Assembly (NCBI GenBank): GCA_965248915.1
Contig: OZ252216.1
Span: forward strand, 124,001 to 188,000
Length of the DNA: 64,000 nucleotides
DNA from: CBDFLA01 sp965248915
Lineage (GTDB): Bacteria > Pseudomonadota > Alphaproteobacteria > M2410
Direction: 5' to 3'
The first letter of the stretch is position 1. Every line of letters begins with the position of its first letter. Shown piece by piece: positions 50,667 to 59,682 of the stretch. The notes under the pieces were generated by a model. The model had not been told where the DNA came from. It ran no database searches and saw nothing but the letters and a program-made list of their open reading frames with translations. A program made the translations under genes and the position numbers.

Positions 50667-52277
50667 CTAAGCGGTTGGGTGTGACCCATTGGCGCGAGAT
50701 GGTGCTTTGCGCGTGCTGCTTGTCTTGCGTTTCGTTTTAGCTTTCGCCTTCGTTTTTGCCTTAGCTTTAGCCTTCGATTTAGCTTTTGGCTTTGCTTTGG
50801 TTTTCGGTCTTGCAGATTTTTTGGCCACAGGTTTCTTCAGCGGTTTTTCCTCTTCGCCCTGGCCCAATCCATGAAGGAAGAGGGTTCTCACATCCGCAAT
50901 GTGTTTCTCGAGATTCTTCACATCCCAATCCTTAGTCGAAATGGGTGGTAGAACTTTGACTTCAATCGTTGTCGGTCGGGCGATGGCCGATCCTTTGGGC
51001 ATGGCATCCGTTGTATTCATCAAAAGGACCGGAACGATGGGCGCGTCTGCCTGCATCGACAAATGAAACCCGCCTTTCTTAAACGGTCCTAGCTTGTTGG
51101 TGACACTCCGGGTTCCTTCCGGCGCCATCATGACCGAAATGCCTGACTTCAACCCATCAATGGCTGGTTTGATAGCCTCGATGGCTTTTTCTGTATTGGA
51201 ACGGTCAACAAAGAAAGTTCCAAGGGCGCGCGCCACCTGGCCGATTACAGGTTGTTTGCTGATCTCGATCTTTCCAATAGGGGCAAAGTCACGCTTCAAG
51301 AGCTTGATCATGACAATCGCGTCAACAGCGCTTTGATGATTGAACATGAAGATTGCGGGTCGATGGGACCACAGGTGTTCTTCACCTTCCGTATTGATTC
51401 TAAGGCCTGTCGAGGCTGCCGACAATTCGCCCCAAACGGAATTGAAGATGTTACGTGCTTGCCAGGGGGAGCGGTTAAGCGCATAGGCCGACAACGCTGC
51501 CGAGGCCGCAACCATGGAAGAACCATAAGCGAGCCCCGTACGCACGACATCCATTGTTGAAGGTGTGCCGCGGCTATCAAATCTGGTGATGGGCCAGTCC
51601 CGTTCCTCTGCGATGCGCGTGAGCTTGCGTCCCGGATTAAGAGGGCGGGGATACTTCACCGCGTCTAGGAGTGGCAAATCCTCTGAACCGTCGGAATAGA
51701 AGTAGCTCTTAAGGAGGTCGGCGCCTTTTTCATCGCACAAAGCTTGAGCGGCCACGAGTTTTCCTTCGCCGTAACAGGCAGGTTCGATAATGCGGCCAGT
51801 ACAAACGCCGTTCTCAACTTCTAAATGATTGCAGAGAACGTTGTCGATGCCAAAGTCTTCGGCAACAGGGTCGACCTGATACGACGTCGCCGAAGAGACG
51901 ATGGCAACAGTGTGCCCTTTGCGGAAGTGTGCCTCGATCAACCCGCGTGCTTCAGGATAAATCCGTGCGGCGACGCGTTCATCAAAGACTTTGCGTCCAA
52001 ATTCGCAATTGGTTTCATCAAGCTGACCGCGCAAGGATGAGATCGTCGCGTTGACCCACTCGGTGAAGTCAATTTTGCCGCGCGCGAACTCCGTTGAAAC
52101 GGCGACCCCGTCAATCAGCTCCGGGATCGACATATCACCTTCTTTGAGGCGCTCAACGAACAAGTCTTGAGCTGAAAACCCTGCCAGGACGGTCTTGTCC
52201 ATGTCGAAAAAGGCACCGACGGTCGAGCCTGAGGGGCCATCTTCGATGTCCCGCAACAATGTTTGATAGGTCGCCAT
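50667..52277 (-). CDS. HAD phosphatase-PlsC acyltransferase fusion with a Lys/Ala-rich tail
   Basis: A 536-residue bifunctional protein: HAD-IB domain (FDMDKTV at 24-30, SDGSEDLP at 195-202), then a 1-acylglycerol-3-phosphate acyltransferase domain with NHQSAVD (His314, Asp319) and PEGTRS (386-391). A final 60 residues of alternating Lys-Ala with Pro, Thr and Arg (about 476-536) look like histone H1/AlgP tails. The same HAD-PlsC architecture lies beside plsB2 and a WS/DGAT gene in Mycobacterium tuberculosis (Rv2482c-Rv2484c), as here. It likely makes phosphatidic acid; the HAD half could dephosphorylate it. GGGAAG precedes ATG 52277, preferred over TTG 52289. Confidence 0.8.
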   Translation of the reverse strand: MATYQTLLRDIEDGPSGSTVGAFFDMDKTVLAGFSAQDLFVERLKEGDMSIPELIDGVAVSTEFARGKIDFTEWVNATISSLRGQLDETNCEFGRKVFDERVAARIYPEARGLIEAHFRKGHTVAIVSSATSYQVDPVAEDFGIDNVLCNHLEVENGVCTGRIIEPACYGEGKLVAAQALCDEKGADLLKSYFYSDGSEDLPLLDAVKYPRPLNPGRKLTRIAEERDWPITRFDSRGTPSTMDVVRTGLAYGSSMVAASAALSAYALNRSPWQARNIFNSVWGELSAASTGLRINTEGEEHLWSHRPAIFMFNHQSAVDAIVMIKLLKRDFAPIGKIEISKQPVIGQVARALGTFFVDRSNTEKAIEAIKPAIDGLKSGISVMMAPEGTRSVTNKLGPFKKGGFHLSMQADAPIVPVLLMNTTDAMPKGSAIARPTTIEVKVLPPISTKDWDVKNLEKHIADVRTLFLHGLGQGEEEKPLKKPVAKKSARPKTKAKPKAKSKAKAKAKTKAKAKTKRKTSSTRKAPSRANGSHPTA

Positions 52278-52292
52278 AATTCTTCCCAAACC

Positions 52293-54659
52293 TCAGTCTT
52301 CTTGGCGGCTTAGCACCATTGTGACGATAATGTCGAGTCGGCGGGAGATATCTCGCATATCCTGCGCCCATTGAACCCGCCGTTCGGCCACTTCCGCGCC
52401 GCCCTCGTCAAGCCCGCGATTGGTGGCGAGTTTTAAGCCCGTTTCATAAAGGCTTTTGGAAACTGATTCTTCCGAGAAAATCCGACTTTGCAAATACATC
52501 TGCTTTCCAAGTTTGATGCAGTCAGCCAAAAAGGACTTGGCGTCTTCAACCGGCTCAGATCCGAGGCGACAAAGAGCTTGAGCCACAACCGAATAGGCAT
52601 CCGTGAAAGAACGAAGAACTCCCTGGGCCACAAGGGGTCTTGTTTCATCAAGCGCATCGCGCGCTGCATGACCGCCCTCTCTGAGAGCCGCTTCCCAACT
52701 CTTCGTGCGCGCTTTGAGTTCAGAATCAACTTCCGCCCGAAACTCGTCTTTTGGCGGGAAGTAAAACTCAAACTTCAACAAATCTCTCAACGCTTCCACT
52801 TCACGCCAGAACACCAGCGCGCCGTCTTCACTAGGACGATCCGAGACCTTCATGAGCGCCAGCTCAACAATGGCATCGACAACAAAGAAGTGAATGATGG
52901 TATTTCGGTAATACGCCGCTTTGAGATACTCACCGCGACATATTGCGTAGACCTTCTCAAGTCCCTCTTCGTAACAGGTTACCACCCCATTGCGGGTCAA
53001 CTGTTCAAGCGTTAGCTCAATGGCTTCGAGGGTGTCGAGCTCTAGAGGTCCGGCTGTCGGAAACTGCCGACGATTGACGACTTCCATCCAGGATTGAATG
53101 GTCCGCTGAATACCTTTGAGGGTGCGCGCTCGTGTGCTATTGGCGAGGAGGGACAGTGTTACCAATGAAGTGGCCGTTATGGGAGTGACCTCATTGATAC
53201 GAACGGCGACTTGGAAAGCGAGCTTTTGTACGGCTTCGGTTTTTTGGTCTGCATTGAGGCCGTCATTGAGGCGCTCTGGGGGAACAATGTCAGGAAGACG
53301 AAGCGGTTCGCCAAAGCGCAAGAAGATGCGGCCGAGCTTTTGCTTGGAGCGGAGGAACTTTGCGATCCAAGCCATGCCCTCTGGCTTCTTGTCGAGCCCT
53401 CGCTGTTCGCGAATATAGTCATCGACTTCATTGATCTGATCATAGGCAATTGTGACCGGAACAAATGTGACGTCATAGCTCTTGTTTCTCAGGATCGATT
53501 CAACGAAGTAATTGAACATGCCATACCGTGGCGGCAGCAGTTTTCCGGTTCGAGACCGTGTTCCTTCAAATGCCCAAACAAACGAAAAGCGCTTGTCGAC
53601 CATATAGTCAATGTAACGCCGGAATGTTGCCTTGTAGGTTTCATTGTCTTGGAAACTGCGCCGAATAAAGATGACACCAGCGTTCTTGCCAAGGGCGCCA
53701 AGGCCAAAGGTATTGAGATTGATGCCGCCGAAAGCCATGGGCGGCGGCAGATTGTTGTCAAACAAAGTGACCGACAAAGCGACCGTATCGAGCATTGACT
53801 TGTGAGTGACCAAAAAGACCACAGGCCTTGAGGTGAGCAAGTCGCGAACTTCTTCCAACTGCCCTTTGTCATAGTCAATTTCAGGATCGTACGTACTCAC
53901 ATACATGGCGCGTTGCAGCGCAATGAAGCAATCGAGTGTGAACGGGTTTTGAGCTGCCGCCATTTCTTTGAGATACGCTTCGGCTTTCTCGCGGACCTGC
54001 GGTAAGTCAGCATCGCCCGACTGGGAAATATCAACCAGCTTCTTTTGATAGGTTTGGTCCGAGAAGACGTCACTAGTGAGAAGTTTCGGCACCTTGTATC
54101 TCGCGCCGCGCAAGACACGTTCGGCTCGTTCCAAGACGACGGCGGCCTGACGCAAGACAAAATCGCTCAGAGTGCTGTCATCAAATTCCGCTGAACCCCA
54201 ATCGTCTTCAAATTGGCGTCGCACATCGCTCAAATGGGCGCCGAGACCTGCAGCACATTTTACCCGGTCAGGATGTCTCTTGAGCAGCCAGCGCCCTCTA
54301 AATCTTCCAGGGTGTTGAACGATCCCGGCAAAGAGGTCTTGAACGAGGGGAAATCTTTTCTCCGCGCTGCTTTGCCCAAGCCACACCACGCGCACCGGTT
54401 GGAGCCAGGGGTCATGGCCATATTGCGTGGTACTTTCAATAACCGATGATAGGTCGCTTTGGGCATCCCCACCAATATTGCAAAATGAGTGATCGACATT
54501 TTCGCCGTCGGAATGGTCCGCGATCCATTTCTTGAGGATCTCGTCTTCCAGATCATTCGCCGCATCCAACAGAAAAATAACCTGAGCTTTGCCTGCCCAA
54601 GGGCCAGTGGAAGTTTCTTGATCAACGGCGGTTTCGTGCAAGATGGTCGTTTGACTCAT
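52293..54659 (-). CDS. PlsB-like glycerol-3-phosphate 1-O-acyltransferase
   Basis: A 788-residue acyltransferase of the large PlsB type. Key motifs are VTHKSMLD (His286, Asp291; E. coli has SHRSYMD), a glycerol-phosphate site GALGKNAGVIFIRRSF near 321-336, FEGTRSRTGK (364-373), and FVPVTIAYD. A long N-terminal region and a C-terminal helical region (about 500-788) complete the family length. It adds the first acyl chain to sn-glycerol-3-phosphate at the membrane. It lies 15 bases before the HAD-PlsC gene and downstream of the WS/DGAT gene on the same strand, so the three acyl-transfer steps are encoded together. Confidence 0.85.
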   Translation of the reverse strand: MSQTTILHETAVDQETSTGPWAGKAQVIFLLDAANDLEDEILKKWIADHSDGENVDHSFCNIGGDAQSDLSSVIESTTQYGHDPWLQPVRVVWLGQSSAEKRFPLVQDLFAGIVQHPGRFRGRWLLKRHPDRVKCAAGLGAHLSDVRRQFEDDWGSAEFDDSTLSDFVLRQAAVVLERAERVLRGARYKVPKLLTSDVFSDQTYQKKLVDISQSGDADLPQVREKAEAYLKEMAAAQNPFTLDCFIALQRAMYVSTYDPEIDYDKGQLEEVRDLLTSRPVVFLVTHKSMLDTVALSVTLFDNNLPPPMAFGGINLNTFGLGALGKNAGVIFIRRSFQDNETYKATFRRYIDYMVDKRFSFVWAFEGTRSRTGKLLPPRYGMFNYFVESILRNKSYDVTFVPVTIAYDQINEVDDYIREQRGLDKKPEGMAWIAKFLRSKQKLGRIFLRFGEPLRLPDIVPPERLNDGLNADQKTEAVQKLAFQVAVRINEVTPITATSLVTLSLLANSTRARTLKGIQRTIQSWMEVVNRRQFPTAGPLELDTLEAIELTLEQLTRNGVVTCYEEGLEKVYAICRGEYLKAAYYRNTIIHFFVVDAIVELALMKVSDRPSEDGALVFWREVEALRDLLKFEFYFPPKDEFRAEVDSELKARTKSWEAALREGGHAARDALDETRPLVAQGVLRSFTDAYSVVAQALCRLGSEPVEDAKSFLADCIKLGKQMYLQSRIFSEESVSKSLYETGLKLATNRGLDEGGAEVAERRVQWAQDMRDISRRLDIIVTMVLSRQED

Positions 54660-54716
54660 TGGCTGTTCGTTTCCTCACCGACTTCTCAAATATGAAGTGG
54701 GATCAATACAGTTGAA

Positions 54717-56153
54717 CTACTTGGCGGTCTTCAATTTTGCGAAAGCCGCTTTTCTCAATTCGTTGTAAGATTGGTCAATGCACTCAGCGTAAAAATCAGG
54801 GTCAGGAAGATGTTCCCGACAAGCTGTTATAGAAATCGTTAGCGTGTTCTTGTGGCTGGTCACCGCGTGGAAAATGCCCATGCCGTCTCCAAGCGGCGCC
54901 ATGCCGTACCCGGCGACGAGCTTTGCGCCAGCAAAGAAGATATCCATGGGAAGTCCGGGGACATTCGACACGAATGTATTGCAGATAGGCCGCATTTTGG
55001 AGATCCATTTCATACCTTCAGCACGGCGAAAAGTTGCCGACGCGAGGGCAGGGCTCAAAATGCCGGATATATGGGAGAGAAGATCGGGGCCGCGAACCGC
55101 AGCCATTCGCTTTGCGTCCTGAGTTCGGATGCGAATGGCTTGAAGTCGCGCGATGGGATCTTCTATATCCGTGCCCATGGCAACAGCCATATCTGAAATC
55201 TGGTTTCCTCCATCCCCTTCAGCCCCTTCGGTTCTGACCGAGATCGGGCACATCGCCACCAGCGATGTTTTCGGAAGTTCTTCTTTTGCCAATAGGTAGC
55301 GTCGCATCGCGCCGGCGCAAATGGCAATGGCGGCATCATTGATGGTCGCACCATTGATCGCTTTTCTGAATTTTCGAATGTCTTCGAGCACATACTCGCG
55401 CCCCTCAAAGACGCGGTGCACCGATACCGGTTCGTTAAAGCGCGTGCGTGGGACGGAGGGACTCTTTAGCAGACGTTCCTGCCGTCGCGACCGACCGGCT
55501 TTGAGTTCTCCGCGAATGAGCGCGGATGTGTGTCCGATCGACGTGAGCGGTTGCTGAACGAGATTTGGCAGAGCGCGCGTAAGCAGAGCGGCATCCGTGG
55601 GCAGGCTTTCATCTGTCCCATCAAATGAATCGGTTCCTTTGTCACGCGAGGCCTCTGGATCAAGTTCGTGTATGGCCTCCATAAGTGCGATCGCCGAGAC
55701 TCCATCTGTGAGGATGTGATGGATCTTGATGAGGACTGCAAAACTACCTTTCGGGATGTTGTCAATATTGTCTAAGCCGCCAATGACATACATCTCCCAC
55801 ATCGGACGATTCATATCGAGAGGTCGGGAATAGATGCGGGCCAAGAGAATGCACAGCTGTTTCCAATCGCCTGGCTTTGGCAAGGCGATGTGGCGAACAT
55901 GAAATTCAAGGTCAAAATCAGGATCATTGGCGAGATACGGCAGATCCAAGTCCATGGGTACGCGGACCAGTTTCTGCCGAAACGGCTCCCAGAGGTGCAG
56001 GCGCTCCCGCATATACTGCAGGATCTCCATGAACCTTACTTTGCCGCCTGGCGCCGAAGAGGGATCATAGATAGAAACACCACCGACGACGCTCGGCGTA
56101 TGCGGTGTATCCGCATAGAAGAAGACGGCATCTGTGTTGGAGATTTGCTTCAT
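54717..56153 (-). CDS. Wax ester synthase / diacylglycerol acyltransferase (WS/DGAT)
   Basis: A 478-residue WS/DGAT protein with the catalytic HHILTDG (His145, His146, Asp150; consensus HHxxxDG), the ATINDAAIAICAGAMRRYL region that matches the conserved ND motif, and VSNVPGLPMDIFFAGAKLVAGYGMAPLGDGMG in the C-terminal DUF1298 part. It esterifies diacylglycerol or long-chain alcohols with acyl-CoA to form storage lipid. It starts the minus-strand set WS/DGAT-plsB-plsC, divergent from gpsA, which supplies glycerol-3-phosphate. The conserved active site argues for function. Confidence 0.88.
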   Translation of the reverse strand: MKQISNTDAVFFYADTPHTPSVVGGVSIYDPSSAPGGKVRFMEILQYMRERLHLWEPFRQKLVRVPMDLDLPYLANDPDFDLEFHVRHIALPKPGDWKQLCILLARIYSRPLDMNRPMWEMYVIGGLDNIDNIPKGSFAVLIKIHHILTDGVSAIALMEAIHELDPEASRDKGTDSFDGTDESLPTDAALLTRALPNLVQQPLTSIGHTSALIRGELKAGRSRRQERLLKSPSVPRTRFNEPVSVHRVFEGREYVLEDIRKFRKAINGATINDAAIAICAGAMRRYLLAKEELPKTSLVAMCPISVRTEGAEGDGGNQISDMAVAMGTDIEDPIARLQAIRIRTQDAKRMAAVRGPDLLSHISGILSPALASATFRRAEGMKWISKMRPICNTFVSNVPGLPMDIFFAGAKLVAGYGMAPLGDGMGIFHAVTSHKNTLTISITACREHLPDPDFYAECIDQSYNELRKAAFAKLKTAK

Positions 56154-56317
56154 ACCCGGCCTTCAGATTCGACAACCACACCATGGAACGCTAGATTCCA
56201 AGGACATTGTGCCCAATATGCGGCTGTAAGTGTAGGTTTTTGTTTTTGCAGAGCCACGCCACGATGAAGCGCTGTTCCATGTCGCTGGTTCGGCTGTGGT
56301 TGACGTAAGGGGAAACT

Positions 56318-57325
56318 ATGAGCAATCCGTTGAATGTTGGTATTTTGGGTGCCGGTTCTTGGGGAACTACCGTTGCCTCCCTCGTCGCCCGAAACGCAAA
56401 CGCGCTTTTGTGGGCGCGGGACCAGAAGTCGGTTGACGAGATCAACAATAATCACTCCTTGGAAAAATACCTACCGGGCGGATCCCTCAACAAATCTCTT
56501 CGCGCAACTAATAGCATTGAGGAGGCGGTGCGTGGTGCCGACGTGATCATCATGGGCATTCCGTCGCAAAATTTTCGTTCGGTTCTAAAAGATGTTTCCA
56601 AACACATTCGAGCTTGGGTGCCCATCATCAGTCTCTCCAAGGGTCTTGAGCAGGGGTCCAGGTTGCGAATGACCCAAGTCATTGAACAAGTATTGCCGGG
56701 ACATCCGCCCGGCGTCTTGACCGGTCCAAACTTGGCGCGGGAGATCATTTCCGGGGATGCCGCTGCCAGCGTCATTGCCATGGAAGACGATGCCATTGTG
56801 AAGGCCCTTCAAAGCATTTTTCGCTCAGGGCTCTTTCGCGTTTACACAAACAACGATGTTACCGGGTGTGAGCTTGGTGGGGCGCTGAAAAATGTCGTCG
56901 CAATTGCTGCCGGAATGGGCGATGGCTTAGGCGCCGGCGACAATACCAGATCAGCCGTGATCACACGTGGGCTGGCCGAGCTCACAAGATTGGGAACAGC
57001 CCTTGGCGGGCGCCCGGAAACCTTCGCAGGATTGGCAGGCATGGGGGATCTAGTGGCGACCTGCACGAGTCAGCAGAGCCGGAACAGATATGTAGGCGAA
57101 CAACTAGGCAAGGGACGATTGCTCGACGACATCATCAACGAGATGCACATGGTCGCCGAAGGCGTCAAGAGTGTTGGCGCCGTCATGGAGCTTTCCCAAG
57201 AGCACAATGTCGAAATGCCCATTGCCCAAGAGGTCTATGACGTCGTGCATCAAGGCGGTGGCCCGCACCGTGCCTTCAGAGGATTGCTCCGCAGCCAGTC
57301 AGGCGCGGAATGGGAGCCGGGCTAG
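56318..57325 (+). CDS. gpsA: NAD(P)H-dependent glycerol-3-phosphate dehydrogenase
   Basis: A 335-residue enzyme: nucleotide-binding GILGAGSWGTTVASLVARN at the N-terminus, LSKGLEQG, GPNLAREI, the catalytic lysine region ELGGALKNVVAIAAGMGDGLGAGDNTRSAVITRGLAEL and TFAGLAGMGDLVATCTS. It reduces dihydroxyacetone phosphate to sn-glycerol-3-phosphate, the backbone for phospholipid and triacylglycerol. AGGGG precedes the ATG. It is divergent from the WS/DGAT-plsB-plsC genes with 164 bases between, giving them a shared regulatory region. Confidence 0.93.
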   Translation: MSNPLNVGILGAGSWGTTVASLVARNANALLWARDQKSVDEINNNHSLEKYLPGGSLNKSLRATNSIEEAVRGADVIIMGIPSQNFRSVLKDVSKHIRAWVPIISLSKGLEQGSRLRMTQVIEQVLPGHPPGVLTGPNLAREIISGDAAASVIAMEDDAIVKALQSIFRSGLFRVYTNNDVTGCELGGALKNVVAIAAGMGDGLGAGDNTRSAVITRGLAELTRLGTALGGRPETFAGLAGMGDLVATCTSQQSRNRYVGEQLGKGRLLDDIINEMHMVAEGVKSVGAVMELSQEHNVEMPIAQEVYDVVHQGGGPHRAFRGLLRSQSGAEWEPG

Positions 57326-57359
57326 AACCCGACCCCACATCGATACCAAAACAACGATT

Positions 57360-58049
57360 CTATTCGGTTTTGCCGCCCAATAGCCCTGCGCGAAACAAAA
57401 AGCCCGCGACGACCGCTCCGAGGATTGGCGCGACTAAGAACAACCAGAGTTGGCTGATCGCCTCTCCGCCAACAAAAACAGCGGGGCCAATGCTGCGGGC
57501 TGGGTTGACCGATACGCCGGTGACATTGATGCCGACGATGTGGATGACCACAAGTGCGATCCCGATCGCAAGACCCGCCACGGGCGTTGTTCCGGCCTCA
57601 TCGGTTGACCCGAGTATTGTCACAACGAAAAGAAAGGTTGCGACAAACTCAAAAATGAATGCCGCGGTCATGGCATACTCACCCATATACCCATCGCCCC
57701 AGCCATTTTTCCCGAGACCCGACGCAGCAACGTCATACCCGCCAAGTTGGCCACCAACGATGAGAAGAAGAACGCCTGCACCAAGCACTGCGCCAACGAT
57801 CTGCGCGACAATGTACGTGCCCAGTTTAGATGCGGGCATCCGGTTCGCGATGACAGCTGCAATGCTGACCGCAGGATTGATATGGCATCCCGAAATGGGG
57901 CCAATACCGTAAGCCATAGCGATGAGTGCAAAGCCGAATGCGAAGGCGATCCCCAATACACCAATGTCACCACCAGCGATGACAGCCGCGCCGCAGCCAA
58001 AGAGCACAAGCGTGAACGTGCCAATAAGTTCTGCCAAAAAGATTTTCAT
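57360..58049 (-). CDS. Aquaporin (MIP family, AqpZ-like)
   Basis: A 229-residue channel with six helices and the two NPA half-helices, SGCHINPAVSIAAVIANRM and VSVNPARSIGPAVFVGG. GTFTLVLFGCGAAVIAG in helix 1 is typical of AqpZ. AqpZ members conduct water; glycerol facilitators have a longer D-containing second motif (NPARD), while this has NPARS, favouring water. The frame opens at 58082, but AGGGG six bases before ATG 58049 sets the start. It is convergent with gpsA. Confidence 0.88.
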   Translation of the reverse strand: MKIFLAELIGTFTLVLFGCGAAVIAGGDIGVLGIAFAFGFALIAMAYGIGPISGCHINPAVSIAAVIANRMPASKLGTYIVAQIVGAVLGAGVLLLIVGGQLGGYDVAASGLGKNGWGDGYMGEYAMTAAFIFEFVATFLFVVTILGSTDEAGTTPVAGLAIGIALVVIHIVGINVTGVSVNPARSIGPAVFVGGEAISQLWLFLVAPILGAVVAGFLFRAGLLGGKTE

Positions 58050-58276
58050 GTTTTTCCCCTGTCTTTTGAGAGTCAAAAGCAAGACCCGCTTCTCGCATCT
58101 GGGTTAGAAGGTACACAGAATATTTGCCTAAACCCAGTCAGAACTAGGTGGCGTAAGCCGTTTTCGGGTGGAAATATTGCTGCCTTAGAGTCTTATGGAA
58201 ATTGATTTTGCATTTCATCTGCACGGTGGTGCCGATATGGTACGGTGACGAATCATCCGCAAACGGAGGCTATGCA

Positions 58277-58663
58277 ATGACTATCGAACTCTTGATGTTG
58301 CTTTACAGCACAATTCTCCTCTTTGTTTTGATTGCGATTCCTGCAACGGAATCAATCCTCAAAAACGGTGTCGCCGCGCAAGCGAGCTCGCGTGACAGTT
58401 TGCCGGATCCAACGGTGTTTAACAAACGCGCCGTTCGGTTGCGTAACAACATGCTTGAAAACATGGCATTGTTCATTCCGCTCGTCGTGATCGTCACGGC
58501 CGTCGGCGGCAGTTCTGAGCAGACCGCCATGGGCGCACAAGTCTTCTTCTATGCGCGACTGGCACACGCGGTTGTCTATTTGGGAGGCTGGCCCTGGATA
58601 CGTCCGTTGTTCTGGTTTGCCGGTGTTGTAGGCTTGATCCTGATGGCGTTGCCGCTCCTATGA
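58277..58663 (+). CDS. MAPEG-family membrane protein
   Basis: A 128-residue protein with four hydrophobic segments and the MAPEG signature RAVRLRNNMLENMALFIPLVV (residues near 55-75). It ends in a WIRPLFWFAGVVGLILMALPLL helix. MAPEG proteins are glutathione-dependent transferases or peroxidases, and bacterial ones are poorly known. The open frame starts at 58202, but GGAGG seven bases before ATG 58277 fixes the start. A strong terminator follows. Confidence 0.8.
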   Translation: MTIELLMLLYSTILLFVLIAIPATESILKNGVAAQASSRDSLPDPTVFNKRAVRLRNNMLENMALFIPLVVIVTAVGGSSEQTAMGAQVFFYARLAHAVVYLGGWPWIRPLFWFAGVVGLILMALPLL

Positions 58664-58698
58664 GGTGAGGTGCAGCTGCTGGTGAAATGGGGAGTTTG

Positions 58699-58730
58699 TC
58701 CTCGATCACGTTTGTGGTCGGGGATTTTTC
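58699..58730 (+). terminator. Intrinsic terminator after the MAPEG gene
   Basis: CCTCGATCAC and GTGGTCGGGG (10-bp stem with two G-T pairs, extended by T-A) around GTTT, followed by TTTTTC, starting 36 bases after the MAPEG stop. Confidence 0.75.
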
Positions 58731-58902
58731 TTGAAGGCGGGATGAGAAAAAAGCTGGTCGATTTGTGACCGTCAAGCTCACTTTGAACTCAATTCACGTC
58801 TTTCTGATTTTGCTGCTGTGACGAATTGAACTATCTTCGTTTAGGATTCGAATGGCTATTGTTTTGGTCTATCGCAATACCAAACCATGAGGAAATGACC
58901 TG

Positions 58903-59682
58903 ATGTTCGGATGGGTCTCTCGAAAGATCTCCAATGCCGTCGTCTGGTTCATAGAGCGACCGCTACGAAAATATCAACCGTTCTCAGTTGTCGAGTCCGA
59001 ACGGCTCCAACACTGCCTGGAACCCGGTGATGTCTTGTTGATTGAGGGCAATCAACGCATTAGTTCAATTATCAAATACCTTACGCAATCGACTTGGTCG
59101 CACGCAGCTATCTTTGTCGGTGATCAACTTAGCGAAGATGGTGATAATAATCCGCCCACACTTGTGGAAGCACGAGCGAAAGATGGGGTTATCGCGGTTC
59201 CTCTGTCAAAATTTGCGCAGTTCAACACCCGTATTTGCCGCCCCATAGGATTGAGCGACGAGGACCGTGCGCAAGTCGTGCAATTTGCCGTCGATAGTCT
59301 GGGCAAGAAGTATGACCTTCGAAACGTTGTCGATCTATTTCGATATCTCATCCCTCATCCACCGGTTCCGGTCCGTTTCCGTCGTAGAATGTTAGCTTTA
59401 GGAAGTGGTGATCCGACCCGAGCTATTTGCTCAACACTTATCGCTCAGGCTTTTCAGACTGTGCGCTATCCAATTCTGCCGGATGTTGAGGCGGTCGACG
59501 GTACTCAGTACACCAAGAAAGAAGTCCTTCACATCCGGCACTATTCACTTTTCGCGCCGCGAGACTTTGATCTCTCACCGTATTTTGCCGTTGTAAAACC
59601 AACCATTGAAAGTGGATTCGACTATAAAGAGATTGTGTGGGGAGATCGACAACGGCACGAGCAGAATAGGCAAGACGCCTAG
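58903..59682 (+). CDS. YiiX/permuted papain-like (NlpC/P60) cysteine peptidase or amidase
   Basis: A 259-residue protein with the permuted NlpC/P60 layout: LEPGDVLLIEGN, catalytic His in STWSHAAIFVGD, a conserved LVEARAKDGVIAVPLSKF strand pair, and the catalytic Cys in RAICSTLIAQAFQ (about residue 175). YiiX-like members are lipid- or lipoprotein-related hydrolases (DUF830) with few known substrates. There is no signal peptide; the N-terminus has a short amphipathic helix. The stop TAG shares CTAG with the convergent sdaA stop. Confidence 0.75.
   Translation: MFGWVSRKISNAVVWFIERPLRKYQPFSVVESERLQHCLEPGDVLLIEGNQRISSIIKYLTQSTWSHAAIFVGDQLSEDGDNNPPTLVEARAKDGVIAVPLSKFAQFNTRICRPIGLSDEDRAQVVQFAVDSLGKKYDLRNVVDLFRYLIPHPPVPVRFRRRMLALGSGDPTRAICSTLIAQAFQTVRYPILPDVEAVDGTQYTKKEVLHIRHYSLFAPRDFDLSPYFAVVKPTIESGFDYKEIVWGDRQRHEQNRQDA

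Noticed and set aside
57360..58049. GlpF glycerol facilitator feeding gpsA and the lipid genes
   Set aside because: The second motif reads NPARS and helix 1 is AqpZ-like; glycerol facilitators carry NPARD, so a water channel is more likely despite the tempting context.
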